Assembly (NCBI GenBank): GCA_002786225.1
Contig: PEQN01000004.1
Location: forward strand, 1-64,000
Source: Leptospira sp.
GTDB taxonomy: Bacteria; Spirochaetota; Leptospiria; Leptospirales; Leptospiraceae
Direction of reading: 5' to 3'
Length of the DNA: 64,000 bases
Numbering within the stretch: position 1 is the stretch's first letter; each line of letters opens with the position of its first letter. The notes beneath the pieces were generated by a model that saw nothing but the letters and a program-made list of their open reading frames with translations, did no database searches and had not been told where the DNA came from. The translations under genes and the position numbers were made by a program. Of this stretch, positions 28,276 through 35,305 are shown piece by piece.

Positions 28276-28356
28276 GAACACTAACTTACTGACCATACGC
28301 ACTGTAGAGGGTCAGCCAATCTTACATTTGATTGATTTCAGTTGTACGAATCTCAA
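28262..28356 (-). ncRNA. tracrRNA candidate of the Cas9 system
   Basis: Read leftwards. The anti-repeat (28356-28335) matches the repeat end at 19 of 22 positions and would pair with the crRNA repeat as two helices split by a 2-nt internal loop. It is followed at once by a 5-bp nexus-like hairpin (CAATC/GATTG, 28334-28317, 8-nt loop) and a 6-bp hairpin (CTGACC/GGTCAG, 28315-28289). This order is that of known tracrRNAs, and the last hairpin resembles the Francisella tracrRNA as I remember it. The 5' end is set from the promoter-like sequence upstream. The 3' end is uncertain: no U-run follows, only an A-rich stretch at the cas4 stop. Confidence 0.83.
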
Positions 28357-28360
28357 TTAC

Positions 28361-28388
28361 ACTATGACTTGTTTTCGCAAAATGTCTA
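28361..28388 (-). promoter_or_regulatory. Predicted tracrRNA promoter
   Basis: Leftward TAGACA (28388-28383), a 16-bp spacer, then CATAGT (28366-28361). These match the sigma-70 consensus at 5/6 and 4/6. Transcription would start near 28355, exactly at the first base of the anti-repeat, which is why I favour it. Confidence 0.55.
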
Positions 28389-28419
28389 TCTTTTTTTGCA
28401 AAATACCTTATTGCGAATT

Positions 28420-28468
28420 AAAAAAAAAGAAAACCCTCCCAATTGTCTTTTTGGGACATTTGAGAGGG
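28420..28468 (-). terminator. Intrinsic terminator of the leftward pre-crRNA
   Basis: Read leftwards, a 14-bp stem (28468-28455 with 28447-28434; one mismatch and one G-U pair) with a 7-nt loop is followed by a run of about 13 T with one C. On the rightward strand no T-run follows the stem, so it works in one direction only. It ends 2 bp from the first repeat, showing that the array is transcribed towards the cas genes. Confidence 0.88.
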
Positions 28469-28470
28469 CT

Positions 28471-31281
28471 CCATCATGTTCAGTCTTGAGATTCGATCAA
28501 CTGAAACCTACTGACTAATCTCTTAGAAAAAGAAGGATATGGCCATCATGTTCAGTCTTGAGATTCGATCAACTGAAACTTTAAAATAGTAGGGGCATTG
28601 AATTTTACTATAGGTCCATCATGTTCAGTCTTGAGATTCGATCAACTGAAACCTATCATAAGAAACTTCCTATCAATGAAAATTCTTTCCATCATGTTCA
28701 GTCTTGAGATTCGATCAACTGAAACTTAAAAAAACTTTCAAAGGTTGAAGCTGAAAGATCCATCATGTTCAGTCTTGAGATTCGATCAACTGAAACTTCG
28801 ATAGAAAGATAGCTCATCTCGCAAGTGGAGCCATCATGTTCAGTCTTGAGATTCGATCAACTGAAACATACAAATCAGCTCTGCCCATGGTTGTTGAATA
28901 GCCATCATGTTCAGTCTTGAGATTCGATCAACTGAAACAGGGCACGGAGTCCTACAACACCTACTAAATGACCATCATGTTCAGTCTTGAGATTCGATCA
29001 ACTGAAACAAATACAAGACGGCAATCATGTATCCAATGTGGTCCATCATGTTCAGTCTTGAGATTCGATCAACTGAAACTTAATAATTCAGCAGGAGGGA
29101 GGACAAACTGAGACCATCATGTTCAGTCTTGAGATTCGATCAACTGAAACAAACAATCAAGCTTCCAACCGGACAGCTTTCTTACCATCATGTTCAGTCT
29201 TGAGATTCGATCAACTGAAACTTATAAAATCTGAATTGATCGCTGGTTTGGTAGTTAGCCATCATGTTCAGTCTTGAGATTCGATCAACTGAAACTAATC
29301 TTTCTAGGTCTTCCCGGCTTCGTCCTTGACCATCATGTTCAGTCTTGAGATTCGATCAACTGAAACATTCTTTTTCTTGCTCACTATTTGGACCTTCAGC
29401 CATCATGTTCAGTCTTGAGATTCGATCAACTGAAACGCACATTTGAGCATATTCAGAGGCTTGGCGGGTCCATCATGTTCAGTCTTGAGATTCGATCAAC
29501 TGAAACTCAACAACTGCGTTTATCAGATCACTTGCATAAGCCATCATGTTCAGTCTTGAGATTCGATCAACTGAAACACTGCTCGACCCATAACATATTT
29601 CCGAGGAAAAATCCATCATGTTCAGTCTTGAGATTCGATCAACTGAAACCTATTGGGTTTATTTACAACAAAGGCGACAACTATTTCCATCATGTTCAGT
29701 CTTGAGATTCGATCAACTGAAACATCTTTACGATTTCCGCTGGATTATTGTTAGTGGTCCATCATGTTCAGTCTTGAGATTCGATCAACTGAAACCTCAG
29801 ATTCTGGTGACTCAACGTGTATCCCTTTTTCCATCATGTTCAGTCTTGAGATTCGATCAACTGAAACTAGAGATAATCATTTTAAATAAGGAGAATTAGA
29901 AACCATCATGTTCAGTCTTGAGATTCGATCAACTGAAACGAAGGATTTTATTCCGTGTTTTCATTTTGCTTCTCCATCATGTTCAGTCTTGAGATTCGAT
30001 CAACTGAAACCCCAGAATAAGCACTGGCATTAGTAAAACATCTAGCCATCATGTTCAGTCTTGAGATTCGATCAACTGAAACACAGTAAGAGTAGGTGAT
30101 TGCTCGTGCCGCAATGGACCATCATGTTCAGTCTTGAGATTCGATCAACTGAAACATTCCATTTCCACCGCATCTTCCATGGAATCGATACCATCATGTT
30201 CAGTCTTGAGATTCGATCAACTGAAACTTTTGAATCTATAGATGGATACAAGCTTTCCGTTACCATCATGTTCAGTCTTGAGATTCGATCAACTGAAACT
30301 GTAAAAAAATTCAAAAAAGAGGCAACATACAACCATCATGTTCAGTCTTGAGATTCGATCAACTGAAACTGATTGGGTTAGATCTATTCGAGATCAATGC
30401 CAAGCCATCATGTTCAGTCTTGAGATTCGATCAACTGAAACATGTAAAACTATTCCGTTTTTAGTAACAACGTATCCATCATGTTCAGTCTTGAGATTCG
30501 ATCAACTGAAACGAAGGAGTTCCTACTTCCAATACAGATATTAACACCATCATGTTCAGTCTTGAGATTCGATCAACTGAAACCCATTCATACACTCCCG
30601 ATCCAACTGCTGTTTCTCCATCATGTTCAGTCTTGAGATTCGATCAACTGAAACAGTAGGGGAGTTGGGGAATAATGCCAATCGACACACCATCATGTTC
30701 AGTCTTGAGATTCGATCAACTGAAACTTATCGCCTTTTTGAACCCTAAGTATATAGATTTCCATCATGTTCAGTCTTGAGATTCGATCAACTGAAACAGA
30801 TAACGAGCATCAGGATGATTGCTAGGATCAGCCATCATGTTCAGTCTTGAGATTCGATCAACTGAAACTAGTCTCCTTCTTCCTCAGCAGTAGTAAACAT
30901 AGCCATCATGTTCAGTCTTGAGATTCGATCAACTGAAACAGATTGACTCATTCCATATGCTTCTGTATTAGTCCATCATGTTCAGTCTTGAGATTCGATC
31001 AACTGAAACAAGAACTTATCAATTGCTGCCTTAACTTGTGATGACCATCATGTTCAGTCTTGAGATTCGATCAACTGAAACTCTTGATCAAGTTTTAATT
31101 CACCTATCATGTTCAGTCTTGAGATTCGATCAACTGAAACGCCACTCTCGAAACCTCCTTTTGTGAGATTTCCACCATCATGTTCAGTCTTGAGATTCGA
31201 TCAACTGAAACAATGTTTGTCCGTTTGCTCCTTCGAAAGGATTCCCATCATGTTCAGTCTTGAGATACGATCAACTGAATC
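28471..31281 (-). CRISPR. CRISPR array: 40 repeats of 37 bp, 39 spacers
   Basis: In the crRNA sense (leftward strand) each repeat begins GTTTCAGTTGATCGAATC and ends CTGAACATGATGG. The GTTTCAGTTG start matches the type II-B repeat of Francisella as I recall it. Spacers are 33-37 bp apart from one of 22 bp at 31082-31103. Repeats near the cas genes are identical. At the far end, the repeat at 31104 has one substitution and the last (31245-31281) has two. By the usual rule that decayed repeats mark the old end, new spacers would enter next to cas4, opposite to the transcription start. Strand is set by the anti-repeat and the terminator. Confidence 0.98.
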
Positions 31282-31318
31282 TGACCTTTTGGTCTATGAC
31301 AATCATGGCTACCGTTTC

Positions 31319-31338
31319 TCTCTTCAGCAATGAAGAGA
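31319..31338. promoter_or_regulatory. Perfect 8-bp hairpin in the array's upstream leader
   Basis: TCTCTTCA, a 4-nt GCAA loop, then TGAAGAGA. No T-run follows on either strand, so it is not a terminator. It lies between the predicted array promoter and the last repeat. The matching region by the solo repeat is 23 bp shorter and has no such hairpin. Confidence 0.6.
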
Positions 31339-31342
31339 ATGG

Positions 31343-31394
31343 ACGAAAGTAAATGTTCCCGTTTTGCTTTTCTCCAGAATGGCTCTAATCAAAC
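31343..31394 (-). promoter_or_regulatory. Copy A of a duplicated 52-bp block; predicted pre-crRNA promoter
   Basis: It lies 61 bp outside the last repeat and is 46/52 identical to the block at 32127-32178. Read leftwards it carries TGGAGA (31376-31371), 17 bp, then TTTACT (31353-31348). The -10 is weaker than in copy B. Transcription would begin near 31341 and run through the hairpin into the degenerate repeat. That two copies each lie just outside a repeat on the same side argues for a role in array expression. Confidence 0.6.
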
Positions 31395-31454
31395 AATTTT
31401 TCCCGTTGACTAAGATTGGATTGACTATTTCTACGAAAAATATAGGCTATTACT

Positions 31455-31748
31455 ATGAAACTTTCTGAAGGAGTTCCTTACTATGCATTTTCATTAATGG
31501 ATAGAGTTAAGCTAGATCCGTTGGAAATAGATTTTATTGTTTATAAAATAATAAAGAATCCGATTCGGGAAAACGAAATCGAATTTATCAGAAAAGCAAA
31601 ATCAATTTCTGCAATCTATGAAAATCATGATATTCCAGATGTTGACCACTGGGCTTACCATTCCAAAGAAATTTCTGCTGGAAAATATCCTCTAGAACTC
31701 TTACCAGAGCATGTAAGACCACTTGCTCAAAAGCTCTATTACAACTAA
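31455..31748 (+). CDS. Small protein of unknown function beside the array
   Basis: A 97-residue soluble protein with an AGG eight bases before its ATG. It is rich in charged residues, with a helical middle (IKNPIRENEIEFIRKAKSIS) and a compact C-terminus (PLELLPEHVRPLAQKLYYN). I recognise no family. It is transcribed away from the array, starting 61 bp beyond the predicted leftward promoter block. It lies between the array and the solo repeat, so it may belong to the CRISPR block, for example as a regulator or a toxin-type cargo; that is speculation. Confidence 0.6.
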   Translation: MKLSEGVPYYAFSLMDRVKLDPLEIDFIVYKIIKNPIRENEIEFIRKAKSISAIYENHDIPDVDHWAYHSKEISAGKYPLELLPEHVRPLAQKLYYN

Positions 31749-31794
31749 AAACAATTCCAAAGAGATCTATTTCTTGATTTGATTTTCAGATCGT

Positions 31795-31986
31795 TTGACG
31801 ACGTGTGATACTGTCGTATTGCTCATTCATCCGTACTCTGGTAATCTTATATTAAAGATGCCGAACGAAGCAATTAGATATGATCGAGCAACGATCGAGC
31901 TGGTAGAGTCAACCGATGAATTCATGAGATTCAAGGTTGCTCTCGCTCAACCCGGAGTTTACTCTTTCATTTCCCCACATGCGTAG
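31795..31986 (+). CDS. Possible small ORF or gene fragment, unknown
   Basis: 63 codons from a TTG, 46 bp after the previous gene, with no convincing ribosome-binding site. The frame is closed by a TGA five codons upstream. The composition looks protein-like (VVLLIHPYSGNLILKMP; RFKVALAQPGVYSF), suggesting a real small protein or the tail of a broken gene. No family is recognised. It ends 65 bp before the solo repeat. Confidence 0.3.
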   Translation: MTTCDTVVLLIHPYSGNLILKMPNEAIRYDRATIELVESTDEFMRFKVALAQPGVYSFISPHA

Positions 31987-32051
31987 GGTTGAACCGTATG
32001 CGCCTATTACTCCATGGATTTTTTCCATTTGATAAAAATCTTCTGCATCTA

Positions 32052-32088
32052 CCATCATGTTCAGTCTTGAGATTCGATCAACTGAAAC
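32052..32088 (-). CRISPR. Solo CRISPR repeat, perfect match to the array consensus
   Basis: A single 37-bp repeat in the same orientation as the array, 770 bp beyond the array's last repeat. No second repeat lies on either side. It is identical to the consensus although the nearest array repeats are mutated, so it is either recent or kept by selection. On its upstream side (for leftward transcription), 38 bp away, is copy B of the promoter-like block. From the predicted start near 32125, about 37 nt would precede the repeat, which is spacer length, so this may be a one-crRNA gene. Confidence 0.85.
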
Positions 32089-32126
32089 TAACTTATGCGC
32101 TTCTGTTGGTTTTTTCTGTTGTAGAT

Positions 32127-32178
32127 ACGAAACTATATGCTCCCATTTTGCTTTTCTCCAGACTGGCTCTAATCGAAC
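32127..32178 (-). promoter_or_regulatory. Copy B of the duplicated 52-bp block; predicted solo-crRNA promoter
   Basis: 46/52 identical to copy A. Read leftwards: TGGAGA (32160-32155), 17 bp, TATAGT (32137-32132), the latter 5/6 to the -10 consensus. The predicted start near 32125 gives about 37 nt before the solo repeat. Confidence 0.6.
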
Positions 32179-32244
32179 CAAGTTAGAGCTGATATTTAAA
32201 AATCCTTGATAATAAAATCCATATATTATATAAAAGAATAAGCT

Positions 32245-32409
32245 ATGAAAGATAAAGCAACTCACGTTAAAGTAATACCAAGCAAATCAGAAAGCAAGAA
32301 ACTGAGAAAGTTGATTGAAGACATCGAAAAGTATGGTGGTGAGTTCGATTTAAGAAAGGCGAAATATTCAGATGGATCTACTATCAAAGATAAAAAAAAT
32401 AAAGGATAG
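32245..32409 (+). CDS. Small basic protein of unknown function
   Basis: 54 residues, strongly charged: KVIPSKSESKKLRKLIEDIEKYGGEFD then a Lys-rich tail (DKKNKG). No membrane segment and no Cys. The ribosome-binding site is weak. The amphipathic KKLRKLIEDIEKYG helix and basic tail would suit a nucleic-acid-binding or antitoxin-like peptide, but no family is recognised. It starts 66 bp beyond the copy-B block and is transcribed away from the solo repeat. Confidence 0.5.
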   Translation: MKDKATHVKVIPSKSESKKLRKLIEDIEKYGGEFDLRKAKYSDGSTIKDKKNKG

Positions 32410-32531
32410 ATCTGATTCAATTATTATTACTTCAATCGAATAGCTGCATTCATGATTAAAATATCGTAATAACTATAATTGTATTTTTCATTTCATAAAG
32501 TTTCTAACCACTCGATAAGCAGCATACAGAA

Positions 32532-33665
32532 CTACAATCCGCAGCTCGTAGTGGTAGATGTTAGATTGTATTTAAGACGTAAATAGCAGAATACTTTATC
32601 AATTTCATTTTGCGATAGGGCTGTATTGAAATACAATAACTCAGCTATATCTGCATCTAAGAATCCATTGGATATAAAGGCTTGTCCTGGGCTTGTTCCC
32701 CCCGAATAATCTTGCAATCCTGCGGTGACATTTCCTTTTAAATCCCCATTCCAGAATTCATTTTGACTTGCTAAGAGGTTCTGCACACTTCCTATAGCAA
32801 GATACTGATTCTGGGGCAAGGGTGATCCAGAAATGGTATAGCAAGTTAAGTTATTTCTACATTGCTGGTAGATACCTGTAGGATGAGTGATCCCCATCTC
32901 CCTTCCATCCGTAATATGAAGATTAAAGATACTAGAACCGATCGCATTGGTCAGTATCCATTTCATGACAACAAAAAAGCTACCACTATTGCTCACATAA
33001 AGACCAGTCCCTCCACCTAATAGCTGTAATCTTTGGGAAGTCGCTTGTCGAAATTGAATGGCGGGAAGATTGTTGATCTGATTAATTTTATAGCTTGGTC
33101 TTGCCGATACTACAGCCTGTGGCAATGAATTTCCAAAACCGCTTAAATCATTCCAGCTTACTACTGGATCTCCATCATTGAGAGTGAGTGAATCAGCTCT
33201 TAACCAAATCCTTAGAGAACCTGAACCATAAGTCCTCGGCGCAGTTAGAGTCACTGTATAATCTTGCGAAGATCCGTCTCTAGCTGTGACTTTATAAATT
33301 AAATTCGTAGTATATGAATTCACACTCACTCCACTTTGTTGCTCTAGACCCGAAACGGTGACTGAACTTCCTGTGGTGGTGAAATGAGCGATTAGGGGAG
33401 AGAAACTTGTCAAAGTTTCTGAAGCTAGATTGATCTGATTGCCTGAAATAATACCTGTTAAACCTAAAGAAGGGATTGAATAAGAAGTAATTTCTTTTCT
33501 TGATAAACTTGGATCTGTCCCGCAAGGTAGACTGTTTAATCCTAGGGCAAGCTTTATGGCAAATGCATTTAAATAAGTGCTGGAACTTGGATCACAGGGA
33601 TTCTTAATATTTGGGAAGGAACAACCATAAGTTAAGCAAAAAGTTAAGAAAATAAATAATTTCAT
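32532..33665 (-). CDS. Lipoprotein with a bacterial beta-sandwich domain and a LamG-like domain
   Basis: A 377-residue predicted lipoprotein: signal MKLFIFLTFCLTYGC with lipobox TYGC. Residues 20-50 (NPCDPSSSTYLNAFAIKLALG...CG) resemble the start of the next lipoprotein. Residues about 60-145 form a leptospiral-type beta domain (ITSYSIPSLGLTGIISGNQI; VYKVTARDGSSQDYTVTLT-like end). The C-terminal 230 residues look like a concanavalin/LamG lectin fold (LRIWLRADSL; VVSWNDLSG; PAIQFRQATSQRLQL; IAELLYFNTALSQNEIDKV). It is probably surface-exposed and binds a glycan or host/environment ligand; this is inferred from the fold. Confidence 0.75.
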   Translation of the reverse strand: MKLFIFLTFCLTYGCSFPNIKNPCDPSSSTYLNAFAIKLALGLNSLPCGTDPSLSRKEITSYSIPSLGLTGIISGNQINLASETLTSFSPLIAHFTTTGSSVTVSGLEQQSGVSVNSYTTNLIYKVTARDGSSQDYTVTLTAPRTYGSGSLRIWLRADSLTLNDGDPVVSWNDLSGFGNSLPQAVVSARPSYKINQINNLPAIQFRQATSQRLQLLGGGTGLYVSNSGSFFVVMKWILTNAIGSSIFNLHITDGREMGITHPTGIYQQCRNNLTCYTISGSPLPQNQYLAIGSVQNLLASQNEFWNGDLKGNVTAGLQDYSGGTSPGQAFISNGFLDADIAELLYFNTALSQNEIDKVFCYLRLKYNLTSTTTSCGL

Positions 33666-33730
33666 AATAGATAAATTTTCTAGACTTAGATAAGCAATAA
33701 TTTGATTTATTCTAAAATTGTAAATATAAA

Positions 33731-35014
33731 TTAAAACTTATTCAAATAAGCAGATTCTAAAATAGCAGGACAAAGAGATCCTTTAGATTTTGGGTCAATG
33801 ATCAGAACAGAGTTTAAAGTTGTTGAAAATGGAATTCCATAAATCTTTCCATTGGGTGCAAGGATTCCACCATTCCATTGGTTAACTCCCACAGGAACTG
33901 TAACAGATGTGACATCAGATGTATTTGATTTTGGATCAATAATCAAAACACGATCACTGCTTGCAGGAATACCATAGATTTTACCATTAGCACCAAGCAC
34001 TCCACCTATCCATTTAGTTGTGCCTGCAGGTACTGTAATCGCAGAAGTATTAGCAGTATTATTCTTAGGATCAAGTATCAACACATTTGATGCATCATTC
34101 GGAATTCCATAAATTTTCCCATTGGGGCCAAGAACCCCATTTGACCAAAGAAATGAACCACTAAGTCCTGTTATGGTAGTCGTATCTGCAGTATTGGTTG
34201 AAGGGTCTATTATCAACACTGGATCAGAAAGATGATAAGGCATTCCATAAATTTTTCCATTGGGAGCAAGAACACTACGCGACCATTTATTCGTTGATGC
34301 GGACAAGCCAGAAATTGTTGTAGTATTTGCGGTATTATTACTTGGATCTATGATTAGCACACTGGTGCTATCGGATGGAATTCCGTATATTTTTCCGTTA
34401 GGTGCAAGGACACCACTTGTCCATTTAGATCCTGCTCCAAGTCCTGATATTGATGTTGTATTTGCAGTGTTAGTTTCAGGATCTATAATCAAAACACTCC
34501 CACTTGCAAAAGGAATTCCGTAAATTTTTCCATTGGGAGCAAGAACACCACCATTCCATTTTGTTCCACCAGCGCCTAGACCTGTGATGGTAGTGGCATC
34601 TGAGGTATTTGTACTAGGATCTATAATCAAAACAGATGCAGAGTTGTATGGAATTCCATAGATTTTTCCATTCGAAGCTAGAACTCCACCCGACCATCGA
34701 AACGATCCACCAGGAACGACGATGGAAGTTGTATCAATAGTAGGAATCCCAGTTTCACCTAAATTAGCCTGGGTATTTAATTCGTCTAGGAATGCTTGAG
34801 CAAATTCTGGTTTTATAATTTGGTCTCTACCAAGATTGCAAAGATTAGTACTCTTTTTGGGAATTGATATTCCACAATGAGGAGAAGTGTCCCCTAGTAT
34901 GGACTTAATTATCATTGTATTTGAGAAAGAAGGTGCACTCAAATCACAAGGGCTGTCAAGCTTTGCTGGTGAACAGGCAAATAGCAAAAATATCAATGAA
35001 ATAAAATGTTTCAT
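33731..35014 (-). CDS. Lipoprotein with seven repeats, predicted seven-bladed beta-propeller
   Basis: A 427-residue predicted lipoprotein: signal MKHFISLIFLLFAC with lipobox LFAC. From about residue 105 to 415 there are seven repeats of about 45 residues, each with a core of the form GVLAPNGKIYGIP followed by SVLIIDP and NT-TTITGL. Seven copies suggest one closed beta-propeller. The first 50 residues match those of the neighbouring lipoprotein in spacing of Cys and hydrophobics, so the two share an N-terminal module. The gene is read in the same direction as its neighbour, 65 bp upstream of it. It is probably an outer-leaflet or surface protein; no ligand is evident. Confidence 0.82.
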   Translation of the reverse strand: MKHFISLIFLLFACSPAKLDSPCDLSAPSFSNTMIIKSILGDTSPHCGISIPKKSTNLCNLGRDQIIKPEFAQAFLDELNTQANLGETGIPTIDTTSIVVPGGSFRWSGGVLASNGKIYGIPYNSASVLIIDPSTNTSDATTITGLGAGGTKWNGGVLAPNGKIYGIPFASGSVLIIDPETNTANTTSISGLGAGSKWTSGVLAPNGKIYGIPSDSTSVLIIDPSNNTANTTTISGLSASTNKWSRSVLAPNGKIYGMPYHLSDPVLIIDPSTNTADTTTITGLSGSFLWSNGVLGPNGKIYGIPNDASNVLILDPKNNTANTSAITVPAGTTKWIGGVLGANGKIYGIPASSDRVLIIDPKSNTSDVTSVTVPVGVNQWNGGILAPNGKIYGIPFSTTLNSVLIIDPKSKGSLCPAILESAYLNKF

Positions 35015-35305
35015 ACTTTTTCTGTAATTTAACTTTCAATATCTTGAATATTATGTCAAGGCAAAAGTAACAAATTGTCCATATTTTATCCTTGTGTGCC
35101 TTAGGATTAAATTAATAGAATAAACTGGATAGGCTTTTAATCATCAGCATAATTCCCTGTTTCAAATAAAACCCTTTCATCAATAAATTATTTTCATTGT
35201 AGAAATATGAACCTATTTTCTAAATGATACAGAGATTTACGATTAATGTAGAATTTTAGTTGTTGTTACATTTCGTAATTTTATCTACCTTCAAGGATAA
35301 GCAAA

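Noticed and set aside
28434..28468. The hairpin by the first repeat as a terminator for the rightward cas operon
   Set aside because: On the rightward strand the stem is followed by the repeat and not by a T-run; the T-run exists only leftwards.
29388..31333. Several open frames of 65-105 codons with repeated peptides inside the CRISPR array
   Set aside because: They are translations of the 37-bp repeat in different frames plus spacers; the repeating peptide has the period of the array.
35015..35305. Intergenic stretch between the propeller lipoprotein and the PAS kinase
   Set aside because: I see only A+T-rich promoter-like sequence for the two divergent genes, with no small ORF, RNA or repeat I can support.
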